Part shown: in pieces, positions 26,332-34,583 of the stretch
Layout: the number at the start of each line of letters is the position of its first letter
How positions within the stretch are numbered: the first letter of the stretch is position 1
Source: UBA9732 sp963606545
GTDB taxonomy: Bacteria > Spirochaetota > Spirochaetia > Sphaerochaetales > Sphaerochaetaceae
DNA length: 64,000 nt
Assembly: GCA_963606545.1 (NCBI GenBank)
Contig: CAVCYP010000002.1
Location: 1 to 64,000, forward strand
Direction of reading: 5' to 3'
Made by a program: the position numbers and the translations under genes
The notes under the pieces: model-generated
What the model was told of the DNA's origin: nothing
What the model saw: the letters and a program-made list of their open reading frames with translations, nothing else
Database searches by the model: none

Positions 26332-27564
26332 ATGAATAAAGCGCTACAGGTACTCGTAGATAGAGGCTTTGTAAAAGACTGCACAAATCTGCAGGGACTT
26401 TCTGACCTTATGGATAAGGGACCTGTCACCTTTTACTGCGGTACAGATCCAACCGGACCTTCCCTTCACGTGGGCCACATTGTTCCTTTCTTTGCTATGC
26501 ATCATCTTCAGCAGTTTGGCCATAAGCCAATTGCTCTAGTTGGTGGTGGAACCGGCCTCATTGGGGATCCTTCCGGCAAAACCGAGATGCGTAAAATCCT
26601 GCCAGCAGAGACTATTGAAGCCAATGCAAAGAACATTGCAAAGCAGCTGGCTAAGGTAGTTAACTTTGATGAAGTTCCACCAGAGGGCTACGGCAAAGGC
26701 ACTATTGCAAACAATGCTGATTGGCTTGTAGGTCTTAACTACATTGAGTTCCTTAGAGATGTAGGTAAGTACTTCTCTGTAAACAGAATGCTCACTTTTG
26801 AAGGGGTCAAACAGCGCCTTGAAAGAGGTCTTTCTTTCATTGAATTCAACTATCAGCTTTTGCAGTCCTACGATTACTACATGCTGTACAAGAACTACGG
26901 TAACATGCTCCAAATTGGTGGAGCTGACCAGTGGGGCAACATTGTTGCTGGTATTGACCTCATTCAAAGAATGGGCGGACCAGAGTGTTATGGTCTTACC
27001 TTCAATCTCATTATGAGAGCTGACGGCAAAAAAATGGGCAAGAGCGAGCAGGGAGCAGTCTTCCTTGATCCAACCCTCTATACTCCATACAATTTCTATC
27101 AGTACTGGAGAAACATTGCTGATGCTGATGTCATCAAATTCATGAAGCTCTTTACTTTCATGCCCCTTGATGAGATTGCTCAGTATGAGGCTCCTGGTGT
27201 TAACATCAACGACGCCAAAGCAAAACTTGCCTATGAAGTGACCAAGATTATTCATGGTCAAGAAGAAGCCGACAAAGCCGTTTCCGCAGCCAAAGCTGCC
27301 TTTGGTGGTGCCGCTGACCGCAGTGCAATGCCAACTGCCAACATTGAACTTGGTGAAGGCAAGGGCGTAATTGACCTCTTCTTTGAAGCCGGACTTGGCA
27401 ACACCAAGAGCGATATCCGTCGTCTCATTGAAGGCGGTGGTTGCTTCATCAACGACAACAAAATCACAGACGTCAAAGCTATCATCACAAAGGATGAAGC
27501 TCAGGACGGGGAGATGATTCTTAGAGCCGGTAAGAAGCGCATCATGAGAGTCTTAGTTAAATAA
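26332..27564 (+). CDS. tyrS: Tyrosyl-tRNA synthetase
   Basis: 410 residues. Class I HIGH motif in DPTGPSLHVGHIVPF, Tyr-binding and activation motifs GGTGLIGDPSGK and QIGGADQWGN, and the KMSKS loop as KKMGKSEQGAVFLD. A C-terminal S4 RNA-binding domain (TKSDIRRLIEGGGCFIND) completes the type I bacterial enzyme. An ATG at 26326 overlaps the glyQS stop as ATGA, but GAGGG is only one base from it and seven from the ATG at 26332, so the latter is preferred. The last 12 nt are shared with the end of the convergent ABC ATPase gene. Confidence 0.95.
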   Translation: MNKALQVLVDRGFVKDCTNLQGLSDLMDKGPVTFYCGTDPTGPSLHVGHIVPFFAMHHLQQFGHKPIALVGGGTGLIGDPSGKTEMRKILPAETIEANAKNIAKQLAKVVNFDEVPPEGYGKGTIANNADWLVGLNYIEFLRDVGKYFSVNRMLTFEGVKQRLERGLSFIEFNYQLLQSYDYYMLYKNYGNMLQIGGADQWGNIVAGIDLIQRMGGPECYGLTFNLIMRADGKKMGKSEQGAVFLDPTLYTPYNFYQYWRNIADADVIKFMKLFTFMPLDEIAQYEAPGVNINDAKAKLAYEVTKIIHGQEEADKAVSAAKAAFGGAADRSAMPTANIELGEGKGVIDLFFEAGLGNTKSDIRRLIEGGGCFINDNKITDVKAIITKDEAQDGEMILRAGKKRIMRVLVK

Positions 27565-28245
27565 GGACTCATTTGCGCTGGATACTGCGTTTACCAAACT
27601 ATTGTAAATTCTAGCCTGTAGTTGTGCCATGCTTTCAGCTGTGCGTTCACTACGGGCTATTTTTATTTCATAGCTGTCTGTAACCTTTAGCGGACTTGGC
27701 GCCATACACAGCACCTTGTCTGCTGCAAGACAGGCCTCAGTGATATTGTGCGTAACCCACAACACGGTTTTGTGTCCTGCAGGGTCCTTATCCCACAAAT
27801 CTAAAAAAGCTCTAAGTAGATTGTCCTTCAGCTTCACATCTAGGTTCTGAAACGGCTCATCCATCAGCACTAGCTTAGCCGGATACGAGAACGCCCTAGC
27901 CATAGCCACCCGCTGGCTCATGCCGCCAGAAAGCTGAGCCGGATATTTGTCCAAAGCTTCACTTAACCCCACCAGATCCAGAAAACGCCTAGCTTTCTCC
28001 GTGTCTCCCTTCAGCGGAATTGCCACGTTCTCCAGCACCGTCCGCCAAGGCAGTAGTCTAGGCTCCTGAAACAGATAACTGACCGCCGTTTGCCCCATGC
28101 TCTGTGCAATCATGTTCAGCAGGGTAGTCTTCCCACATCCCGATTCTCCCATAATGCAGGTTATTGTTCTATCCTCCACTTCAAGCGTGAAATCTTTGAG
28201 CACAACCTTATCCTCATAAGCCTTGGAAAGGTTCTTAATTAGCAT
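27553..28245 (-). CDS. ABC transporter ATPase, SsuB/TauB/NrtD type
   Basis: 230 residues. Walker A GESGCGKTT, Q-loop region SYLFQEPRLLPW, signature LSGGMSQRVAMARAF, Walker B LVLMDEPFQNLD, and switch His in WVTHNITEA. The QEPRLLPW motif is typical of ATPases for nitrate, sulfonate, taurine or thiamine-precursor importers. It overlaps the permease gene by 7 nt and is the last of three genes (binding protein, permease, ATPase). Its end overlaps tyrS by 12 nt. Energises substrate import across the inner membrane. Confidence 0.93.
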   Translation of the reverse strand: MLIKNLSKAYEDKVVLKDFTLEVEDRTITCIMGESGCGKTTLLNMIAQSMGQTAVSYLFQEPRLLPWRTVLENVAIPLKGDTEKARRFLDLVGLSEALDKYPAQLSGGMSQRVAMARAFSYPAKLVLMDEPFQNLDVKLKDNLLRAFLDLWDKDPAGHKTVLWVTHNITEACLAADKVLCMAPSPLKVTDSYEIKIARSERTAESMAQLQARIYNSLVNAVSSANESLFN

Positions 28246-29003
28246 TTGTTACCTCCTTTCCTAAGCTGCTTCAAAAGCAGATTGAACAGTCCATCCCCAA
28301 GCGCCGTAAGGATTATTGCAATAACAGTCCAAGCAAAAACCTTTGACGTTTCCAGCTGAATTTGAGCCAACTGGAGGGCTCTGCCAATTCCCTGCTTGGG
28401 AAGGGTAAGAACCTCCGCTGCAATGACAACTTTCCAAATCATGGATAGGGTTTGTTTTGCCCCAGTAACCAGATATGGCAACAGAGATGGAATAATCAAA
28501 TGCTTAATGCGTTCTTTGCCTTTGATGTCATATATTTGGCACATAGTCAATAATTTTTGGTCTATACTGTTATATCCGGCCATTGTTTGCACAAACATAA
28601 CAGGGAAGGCCATAAGAAAAGCACTGAACACAGGGACAGCTCCGGTGCGTAGCCAGATGAAAGCAAGCAGGATTATGCTCATTACCGGAGTAGCCTTAAA
28701 CACAGTTACGAGAGGTTTAATAAGGTTGTTGAATAAAGGGTATCGGGCTGCAAGGATACCGGCTAAAGCGCCAGAGCAGACAATGAGGACAAAGCTTTCA
28801 AAGGCGCGTAGAACTGTAAAGCTAAGGTTTAGCGCAAAGTCTTGGGCAAGGATTAGATGGGCAAGTTCTCTGAGAACTTCGAGCGGGGTGGGCAGGATGA
28901 TTGGAGCACCAAGGGCTAGCGAACCAAGCTGCCAGAGAAGAATCAGCGCAAGAGAGGACAGGATGGAAATGTAGGTATCCGCCCTTCGTTTGTTCACAAC
29001 CAA
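28239..29003 (-). CDS. ABC transporter permease, SsuC/TauC type
   Basis: 254 residues with about six hydrophobic helices. The cytoplasmic coupling (EAA) loop is visible around YDIKGKERIKHLIIPSLLPYLVTGAK, the consensus in binding-protein-dependent permeases. The C-terminal GIGRALQLAQIQLETSKVFAW pattern is typical of the nitrate/sulfonate/thiamine-precursor importer class. It starts 10 nt inside the end of the binding-protein gene and overlaps the ATPase gene by 7 nt. Partner of the two neighbours; the substrate is decided by the binding protein and not clear. Confidence 0.92.
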   Translation of the reverse strand: MVVNKRRADTYISILSSLALILLWQLGSLALGAPIILPTPLEVLRELAHLILAQDFALNLSFTVLRAFESFVLIVCSGALAGILAARYPLFNNLIKPLVTVFKATPVMSIILLAFIWLRTGAVPVFSAFLMAFPVMFVQTMAGYNSIDQKLLTMCQIYDIKGKERIKHLIIPSLLPYLVTGAKQTLSMIWKVVIAAEVLTLPKQGIGRALQLAQIQLETSKVFAWTVIAIILTALGDGLFNLLLKQLRKGGNKC

Positions 29004-29881
29004 AGGCCCTCGTCCGGAATTTTGCTACCAATGGCATCTGGCTCTAGGGTGAGTAAGGTGCTGTAATAAGACAAAAGCTCTTCTTTAGCTTCCTTTCCAT
29101 CTTTGAAGACTAGGGCACAGTTGGAAAGTGCTGGGGTTGCCATTTGCGCCTTCATGATGCCAATTTCTTCAATCTTCTGGCCTGCTGTTTCAGGATCTTC
29201 TAGAATTGTCTTAATAGAATTTTTATAAGCCTCTTTAACCTTTGAGATTAAAACTGGATGCTCCTGTGCAAAAGAACTCTTAACCACAAGTACACTCATT
29301 GGATATTGGCTTTGTCCTGTAAGTTCTGTCCAACGTTCCTGAACATTACTGATAATTTTGGCATTAGCATTCTTGCTAAGAATCATGGTTACAAACGGCT
29401 CCGGTAAAATTGCAAGTTCAGCCTTGCCTGCAATAACAAGCTGTGCCAGTTGGGCCGGAGCTGTTACGGAGTATTCTTTTTCGTATTCTTTATACAATAA
29501 ACTTGCCATGTGGTCTGGCGTTCCACCAGTTCCTGGAACATAAAGAGTGCTTGCATTAGAATTTGTGCTAACTATGCTGAGCATGCCTTCACCAATTATG
29601 GCAACTACTTTTATTCCAACGCCTTTGTTGTAAAGCGTAGCTGCAGCATTTGCAGGAAGAGCTATCATATCAAGCTCCCCTTTGACTAATCTTGCCACAG
29701 CCTCGTTTGGAGATGGAAATACTTCTACCTGAGCAATATCGCCAAGCTCTGAACTGGAAAAACCGGTAGGGCCCTGCATAACCCCAAGTCTAACAGTTGT
29801 GGTGGTTTCTTCTGAAACCGCCTGCGCAAAACAACAGAAGGTAGCTGTAACTAGCAATAAAACAATCAAAATCTTTTTCAT
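28994..29881 (-). CDS. NMT1/SsuA-type periplasmic substrate-binding protein
   Basis: 295 residues. Signal peptide MKKILIVLLLVTATFCCFAQA; a Cys pair occurs inside the h-region rather than in a classical lipobox, so secretion by signal peptidase I is likeliest. The mature part follows the NMT1/SsuA-like plan: VRLGVMQGPTGFSSSEL, PSPNEAVARLVKGELDMIALPANAAATLYNKG, and a GGTPDHMASLLY motif. The start at 29881 has CGGAG 7 nt upstream. Relatives bind sulfonates, nitrate, thiamine precursors or riboflavin-type ligands; no binding residue decides between them here. First gene of the importer operon. Confidence 0.87.
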   Translation of the reverse strand: MKKILIVLLLVTATFCCFAQAVSEETTTTVRLGVMQGPTGFSSSELGDIAQVEVFPSPNEAVARLVKGELDMIALPANAAATLYNKGVGIKVVAIIGEGMLSIVSTNSNASTLYVPGTGGTPDHMASLLYKEYEKEYSVTAPAQLAQLVIAGKAELAILPEPFVTMILSKNANAKIISNVQERWTELTGQSQYPMSVLVVKSSFAQEHPVLISKVKEAYKNSIKTILEDPETAGQKIEEIGIMKAQMATPALSNCALVFKDGKEAKEELLSYYSTLLTLEPDAIGSKIPDEGLWL

Positions 29882-29921
29882 TATAAAGCTCCGGCGCATA
29901 TCTTAACACAAAGGAGCTACC

Positions 29922-29950
29922 TTGTTTAAGCGCCTAGTTGATATTATAAT
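29922..29950 (+). promoter_or_regulatory. Promoter of the 8-oxoguanine glycosylase gene, leaderless geometry
   Basis: TTGTTT (29922-29927), 17-nt spacer, TATAAT (29945-29950). Only 6 nt separate the -10 from the ATG at 29957 and there is no ribosome site, so the transcript should start at or within a base or two of the AUG. Confidence 0.7.
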
Positions 29951-29956
29951 CTTGCC

Positions 29957-30739
29957 ATGCAAAAGAGCCTTAAAATGCAGGAAAAAGATTTAAGCCTCAA
30001 AGATACACTTTTAAGCGGACAATGCTTCAGAGTCAAGGAATGCAATGGTTTTTGGACGGTAAAGGCCGGAATTGGGACATCGTTCAGAACTTTGGTAGTC
30101 CGTCAAGAGGATCTTTCTCCCATCACAGAAGACCCCTTTTGGTCTAACTATTTTGACTTGGACTTTGACTATTCTTCCCTTAAAGCATACTTCTCAAAGC
30201 TCTCTCCAATAATGGAGAAGGCCTGTTCCTATGCTCCCGGAATTCGTATTCTAAATCAGGACCCTTGGGAGGCGCTCTGTAGCTTTGTTGTCTCTCAGAA
30301 TAACAACATAAAAAGAATTATGTCGCTGGTGGAAAAACTCTGTGCTTCTTATGGTCAGGGAGGTTTTCCAACTTCCAAGGTCCTTGCAAGGGCAAAAGAG
30401 GAAGACCTTAGAGCCTTAGGTCTGGGCTTCAGGGCTCCTTATATCATTAATACTGCTAGGGCTGTAGAAGAAGGACGTATTGATTTGGAAGGTTTGAAAA
30501 ATATCGGGATTGATAAGGCGCGTGAAGAGCTTATGGCGGTGAAGGGTATTGGCCCCAAGGTAGCCAATTGCGCCTTACTTTTTGGCTGTCACAGACTGGA
30601 TTGCTTTCCAATGGATGTCTGGATGAAGCGAGCTATGGCTACATTTTTTCCAGGCCAGAATGAATCTATCTTTGGACCATATGCTGGAGTTGCCCAGCAG
30701 TATATTTTTCATTATGCTCGAACCTCGGGGGTTTTATGA
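29957..30739 (+). CDS. 8-oxoguanine DNA glycosylase/AP lyase, OGG1-like
   Basis: 260 residues. The N-terminal OGG_N-like part (LKDTLLSGQCFRVKECNGFWTV) is followed by the HhH-GPD domain. The hairpin-helix-hairpin reads LMAVKGIGPKVANCALLF with the catalytic Lys in GPKVA. The catalytic Asp is in FPMDVWMKR. This bifunctional enzyme removes 8-oxo-G paired with C and nicks the abasic strand. The N-terminal Q-C-F motif is a hallmark of the OGG1 branch. The gene has a leaderless-type promoter and ends in an ATGA overlap with the YhcH-family gene. A separate endonuclease III lies at 58070. Confidence 0.9.
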   Translation: MQKSLKMQEKDLSLKDTLLSGQCFRVKECNGFWTVKAGIGTSFRTLVVRQEDLSPITEDPFWSNYFDLDFDYSSLKAYFSKLSPIMEKACSYAPGIRILNQDPWEALCSFVVSQNNNIKRIMSLVEKLCASYGQGGFPTSKVLARAKEEDLRALGLGFRAPYIINTARAVEEGRIDLEGLKNIGIDKAREELMAVKGIGPKVANCALLFGCHRLDCFPMDVWMKRAMATFFPGQNESIFGPYAGVAQQYIFHYARTSGVL

Positions 30740-31182
30740 TTTTCGATACTTTAGATCAGCTTGAGATGTATATTCCACTTTTGCCCGCACTTCGCGTAAT
30801 AGCAGATGTCATGGATCATGACGATGTCTACGACAAAGAACCTGGCACTTACACTACCTACGACTCCAAAGTCAGCTACACAGTGATGGAGTATAAGACC
30901 TCTCTGTCTCGCCAGTTTGAGTTCCACAAAGCCCATACCAGCGTGCAGATTGTCCTCAAAGGCCAAGAATTGATGAGCACTACCTGGCGTGAGCTCAAAC
31001 AGCAGTGCAACACCTTCAACGCAGCTGCAGATGTAGGCTTTTTGGACGCAGAGCCAATTTCCGTTCTTCAAGCCACCCAGGGCCGTTTTGCCATTTTCTT
31101 CCCCGGCGAGCCCCACAAAACCGGCGTCTCCTATGACTCTCCCGCTATTGTTAAAAAGGTTGTTTTCAAAGTCTTAGACTAA
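30736..31182 (+). CDS. YhcH/YjgK/YiaL (DUF386) family protein
   Basis: 148 residues of a cupin-like beta-sandwich family whose members include EbgC and the sialic-acid anomerase NanQ/YhcH. Family-typical features are the FEFHKAHTSVQIVLKGQE stretch with two His and a metal-type Glu, FFPGEPHKTG and VKKVVFKV at the C-terminus. The likely role is sugar anomerisation or binding in carbohydrate use. It overlaps the glycosylase gene by 4 nt, so expression is coupled, though the biological link is unclear. Confidence 0.88.
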   Translation: MIFDTLDQLEMYIPLLPALRVIADVMDHDDVYDKEPGTYTTYDSKVSYTVMEYKTSLSRQFEFHKAHTSVQIVLKGQELMSTTWRELKQQCNTFNAAADVGFLDAEPISVLQATQGRFAIFFPGEPHKTGVSYDSPAIVKKVVFKVLD

Positions 31183-31280
31183 CTTTGTGAAGAAAAGTGT
31201 TGATTAACCTCAAATCTATTCTCCCGATTTTCCTGCTGCAGTATATTTGGGGCAGTTAAAAGATATGGAGGTTCACTTCT

Positions 31281-31697
31281 ATGAAGAAGATTTCTACAGC
31301 AAGTTTCATCGTTGGAGTTGTTTTAGTAGTGGCTTCAATTGCAATGATAGTTATGGGCGCCCTCAGCGTAAACAGCCCTTCAGTATATTCTCGCACTGTA
31401 AACGGTTACACCTACACTAAGATGTCTTATTCCATCTCCGTGACAGGTATCATCAACGGCTTCATGCTAATTCTAATTGGCGGCATTTCCTTTATAGGCG
31501 GAATGCTTTCTTTCCTCCTTGCAGCCGTAACCCGCAGCCCAAAATGCTGCAAAAAGCCAGCTACCACCAACAGCTACAGCCAGCAAGCCAGCGCCAACAG
31601 CTACAGCCAGCAGCCTAGCGCCAACAGCTATAACCAGCAGGCCAGCGCCAACACCACTTCCCCACAGCCCGATACCTGTGAAAGTATCAATCAGTAA
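31281..31697 (+). CDS. Small two-helix membrane protein with a Ser/Gln/Asn repeat tail
   Basis: 138 residues. Two hydrophobic helices (about 8-30 and 54-84) are separated by a short Tyr/Thr-rich loop. The tail after residue 95 consists of 9-residue repeats of the form A-N-S-Y-S-Q-Q-P/A-S (three full copies and a partial one). An SD GGAGG lies 10 nt upstream of the ATG. Repeat length and low complexity suggest a flexible cytoplasmic or periplasmic tail that can vary in copy number. Function is unknown. It is followed by a strong terminator. Confidence 0.72.
   Translation: MKKISTASFIVGVVLVVASIAMIVMGALSVNSPSVYSRTVNGYTYTKMSYSISVTGIINGFMLILIGGISFIGGMLSFLLAAVTRSPKCCKKPATTNSYSQQASANSYSQQPSANSYNQQASANTTSPQPDTCESINQ
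31566..31646 (+). repeat. 27-bp in-frame tandem repeat in the membrane-protein gene
   Basis: Three consecutive 27-bp units (31566-31592, 31593-31619, 31620-31646), each encoding nine residues (TNSYSQQAS, ANSYSQQPS, ANSYNQQAS). A fourth, degraded copy starts at 31647. The few base differences make it a candidate for copy-number change by slippage. Confidence 0.85.
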
Positions 31698-31743
31698 CTT
31701 AGCCAAAGTTTTTGGCAGGTAATAATAGTTTTTCCCTTCCTTT

Positions 31744-31789
31744 GGTCTGCCGTCCGAACATCCCCTCTGGACGGCAGACCCCCTTTTTT
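31744..31789 (+). terminator. Strong intrinsic terminator
   Basis: GGTCTGCCGTCC (31744-31755) and GGACGGCAGACC (31769-31780) form a perfect 12-bp stem with a 13-nt loop. CCC and six T follow. It ends the operon at 31697. Confidence 0.9.
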
Positions 31790-31883
31790 CTCCAAGCGAC
31801 AGCCTTTTATTTAAGAATTTTCTAGCTAATAAGCCAAATTTTTGCAAAATTAGGTTTTTATACCTACCTTAGCAGTCTTTTTT

Positions 31884-31912
31884 TTGCAAATATCGGGGTT
31901 GTAAGGTATACT
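31884..31912 (+). promoter_or_regulatory. Promoter of the 31918 gene, leaderless geometry
   Basis: TTGCAA (31884-31889), 17-nt spacer, TATACT (31907-31912). Five nt separate it from the ATG at 31918, with no ribosome site. Confidence 0.7.
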
Positions 31913-31917
31913 TTGGT

Positions 31918-32712
31918 ATGGACAAGCCATTTTATACCGTGCAAACTCTCAGAGGACTCCTCAAAAAAAGTGAATCAACCGTAATTAGGCTTGAAAATAG
32001 TCTAAAACAAGCGCCAGAAGGTAGAATTCAAACCAAAGAAGTCAAAGGCATAAAACGATTCTACCGAATCAGGGCAGATGGTACCGCAGAATACTTAGGG
32101 AAGAATAAGGTTAATGAAATTAAAGCTTTAATTCAAAAGAAGTTAGATCATGAGCTGTTAAAGGTCACTCAAAGGGAGAAAAAAGTCCTAGAGGAGGCTT
32201 TGAAGAGTATCGGGGTGGAGACAAGAGAGCAGGTTTGGGCTAGGTTTCCAGAGGTGCTAAAAGGCTACGTTAAAGTAGACGAAAGCGTAAATGTTGGGTA
32301 TATAAAGAGTTGGCAGGAGCTGTGGGGCATAATTGATAAGGACGACGAGCACAAATTCAAGACGGCTAGGGGCGATTACGTGAGGTCAAAGAGTGAGTAT
32401 ATTATTGCAGACATTCTGTTTAGGAATGGGATTCCGTATCACTATGAGATGCCGCTGGTCTTGGAGCATGGCTTATTTGTTTACAAGCCAGATTTTAGTG
32501 TGCTAAATACTAGGACGCTCAAACAGTATTATTGGGAACACTTTGGGATGATTGATAAGAAGGCGTATTTTAACAGTATGAAGGAAAAGCTGGACGTCTA
32601 TGCTGAGTATGGGATATTTCCGGGTAAAAATCTGATAATGACGTTTGAATCGGCTGAGAAGCCACTTAGTGTTGAGCATGTGGAAAGACAGCTGAAAGAG
32701 TATTTGTTATAA
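31918..32712 (+). CDS. Putative stand-alone PD-(D/E)XK-like nuclease
   Basis: 264 residues, no signal peptide. The N-terminal 100 residues are basic and helical, possibly for nucleic-acid binding. The C-terminal half contains RSKSEYIIADIL with E160, then a strand pattern leading to KPDFSV (D192), then YYWEHFG (E207). The order Glu, Pro-Asp, Glu-x-aromatic is reminiscent of the PD-(D/E)XK fold, although the usual Lys is not at the canonical place. Similar genes are common as orphans in gut Firmicutes and spirochaetes. It is an isolated gene between a terminator and a GC-rich element next to tRNA-Arg. Nuclease role is inference. Confidence 0.6.
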   Translation: MDKPFYTVQTLRGLLKKSESTVIRLENSLKQAPEGRIQTKEVKGIKRFYRIRADGTAEYLGKNKVNEIKALIQKKLDHELLKVTQREKKVLEEALKSIGVETREQVWARFPEVLKGYVKVDESVNVGYIKSWQELWGIIDKDDEHKFKTARGDYVRSKSEYIIADILFRNGIPYHYEMPLVLEHGLFVYKPDFSVLNTRTLKQYYWEHFGMIDKKAYFNSMKEKLDVYAEYGIFPGKNLIMTFESAEKPLSVEHVERQLKEYLL

Positions 32713-32816
32713 GCGACTTGGGCTCGCCTTGCGTGCTCCCGGAAGTCCGCACTACAGGCCGGCTTTGCTTCGGACGCAATGCGTCTGCGTCCTCCTACCG
32801 CAAAGCTTCGAGCCCC
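32713..32816. repeat. GC-rich hairpin element sharing 14 bp with the tRNA-Arg 3' end
   Basis: This stretch directly follows the stop of the 31918 gene and is clearly richer in G+C than its surroundings. Outer stem: GGGCTCG (32720-32726) with CGAGCCC (32809-32815), extended by TTGCG (32729-32733) with CGCAA (32799-32803). Inner stem: GGACGCA (32772-32778) with TGCGTCC (32786-32792). Its first 14 bases, GCGACTTGGGCTCG, recur exactly at 32874-32887 inside the tRNA-Arg gene in the same orientation. It has no credible coding frame. It could be a small repeat element or an attachment-site scar. Confidence 0.6.
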
Positions 32817-32833
32817 ATTAATGCCTAGAAATG

Positions 32834-32866
32834 AAAAAACCGACCACGAAGTGTGATCGGTTTTTG
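32834..32866. terminator. Bidirectional terminator after tRNA-Arg
   Basis: AAAAACCGA (32835-32843) pairs with TCGGTTTTT (32857-32865), with inner pairs CAC/GTG and loop GAA. U tracts follow on both strands. It ends the pfk-tRNA transcript on the minus strand and could stop reading from the 31918 gene on the plus strand. Confidence 0.8.
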
Positions 32867-32869
32867 CAT

Positions 32870-32943
<74 letters not shown>

Positions 32944-32989
32944 ATTAGCAATAGGATTATAGTAAATTGCCCTTTTTTCTGCAAGTAGT

Positions 32990-34348
32990 TTACTCGTTCT
33001 TCATGGACTCGGGCTGGCGGGTGTTCTCCAGAACGTCGCGCCACAAGGAACTTTCCGTGTCAACCTTGTTTCTAGAGGAAATGGCCACACTGATTGGCAT
33101 ATTCACAAACCGATTATTCATCATGGTGGTCAAAACAGCAGTTTTGCCAGCCATTGCTGCATGAACTGCATGGGCGCCAAGGCGGGCGCAGTAAATGGAG
33201 TCATAGCTGTCCGCCGGAGCACTACGAATGATGTAGCTTGGATCAATGTATTTGACGTTGACCGGCATGCCATCCTCTTTGAAATATTTGATAATTTCAT
33301 CTTTGAGAAAGAGGCCAATATCGTTGTATTTGACGTTGCCGGAGGCATCGGTTTTGCCTGTTTTTGGTAGGAGATCCTGGCCTGCACCTTCAGCAACAAG
33401 GATGACAGCGTGGCCGCGGTCCTCAAGACGCTTTTTAAGGTGGGTAAGAAGTCCGTTAGCTCCGCGAAGATCAAAGGAGTTTTCAGGAATGAGACAGAAG
33501 TTGACATCGCTCTGGGCCAGAGAAGTTTTAGCAGCAATAAAGCCACTTTCACGGCCCATAACCTTAACAAGGCCAATGCCGTTGATGGAGTTCTTGGCCT
33601 CAATGTGGGCACCGCGAACAACAGGAACCGCCATGGAAACGGCAGTGTCAAAGCCAAAGGAGGTTTGGATGAAGGCAAGGTCGTTGTCTATGGTTTTTGG
33701 AATGCCAACAACAGCAATTTTTAGACCCCTGCGAGTGATTTCTTTGGCAATGGCGGCAGCTCCGCGGAGAGTTCCGTCACCACCAATAGTAAAGAGCATG
33801 TTAACATTCATGCGCTCTAGCGTATCTACAATATCTTCTGTTTGTTTGCCACCGCCACGGGCGCTACCTAGGATGGTTCCACCTTTTTCCTGAATATCGT
33901 CTACGTTATCGGGATTGAGGCGGATGATAGGGTATTTGGAGGTGGGCAGGAGGCCTTGGTAGCCGTAGGGGATGCCGCTGATTTGGCGTACCCCGTAGCG
34001 ATACCAGAGACAGCGGACGATTGCACGAATGACGTTGTTTAGGCCTGGGCAAATTCCGCCGCAGGTGCAGATGGCAGCGTGAACGTGGATTGGGTTGAAG
34101 TAAATCATCTGGCGTGGGCCGGCTACCTCAACTAGGTTTGTGCTACCTGGCGTGTAGGTACCGTCTTCATGGTGGATGGTGTCAAGGCTGCTGAGCAGGC
34201 GTTCGTCGTCTGACACATAGTTTGCAATGCCGTCTCCATAGACATGGCTCATGACAATTGGAGATGGGATTTTAGCCTCTCCCAATTTCTCAACGGTGTA
34301 GTCAAGTTTGGGTGTTCCATTGACTAATACGGAATCTTCATTCTGCAT
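32990..34348 (-). CDS. 6-phosphofructokinase, long clade (probably ATP-dependent)
   Basis: 452 residues, larger than the usual 320-residue bacterial PfkA. The N-terminal extension of about 90 residues is typical of the clade that includes trypanosome and plant ATP-PFKs and several spirochaete enzymes. Motifs are CTCGGICPGLNNVIRA, GSARGGG, GGDGTLRGA and PKTIDND. In this superfamily Asp after GGD together with Lys in PKTIDND marks PPi use. Here the position is Gly (GGDGT), as in ATP enzymes that keep PKTIDND. So ATP is the likelier donor, but PPi is not excluded. SD GGAGGG precedes ATG 34348. It catalyses the committing glycolytic step. Confidence 0.9.
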   Translation of the reverse strand: MQNEDSVLVNGTPKLDYTVEKLGEAKIPSPIVMSHVYGDGIANYVSDDERLLSSLDTIHHEDGTYTPGSTNLVEVAGPRQMIYFNPIHVHAAICTCGGICPGLNNVIRAIVRCLWYRYGVRQISGIPYGYQGLLPTSKYPIIRLNPDNVDDIQEKGGTILGSARGGGKQTEDIVDTLERMNVNMLFTIGGDGTLRGAAAIAKEITRRGLKIAVVGIPKTIDNDLAFIQTSFGFDTAVSMAVPVVRGAHIEAKNSINGIGLVKVMGRESGFIAAKTSLAQSDVNFCLIPENSFDLRGANGLLTHLKKRLEDRGHAVILVAEGAGQDLLPKTGKTDASGNVKYNDIGLFLKDEIIKYFKEDGMPVNVKYIDPSYIIRSAPADSYDSIYCARLGAHAVHAAMAGKTAVLTTMMNNRFVNMPISVAISSRNKVDTESSLWRDVLENTRQPESMKNE

Positions 34349-34518
34349 TCTAGGCCCTCCAAAGCGTGCTTTTTTGATTACGCACGACTTATCTTAAGTA
34401 TAATAAATAAAGCTAAAGACATCCAGTGAAGTTGGGCCTCAAGGCGTACGTTTGGCGTCAAACCGGTTAAGAAATGGTTAAGAGCGTGGTTTTGTAATTT
34501 ATTTTGAAAGTAGTTTTG

Positions 34519-34548
34519 TTGACAGTACCGGCCGTCACCCCCGATAAT
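34519..34548 (+). promoter_or_regulatory. Promoter of the KdpDE-like operon
   Basis: TTGACA (34519-34524), 18-nt spacer, GATAAT (34543-34548). The remaining 34349-34518 stretch holds the minus-strand start region of the phosphofructokinase gene (TATACT at 34402-34397 and a CGTGC/GCACG inverted repeat in its leader) and nothing else I can identify. Confidence 0.7.
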
Positions 34549-34583
34549 TAAGTGTTAGTGCTGTAAACTTTCAGGAGACTCGA

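Noticed and set aside
33130..33893. Long open frames opposite and in alternate frames of the phosphofructokinase gene
   Set aside because: They mirror the real gene, lack ribosome sites and show no domain. The true frame has all phosphofructokinase motifs.
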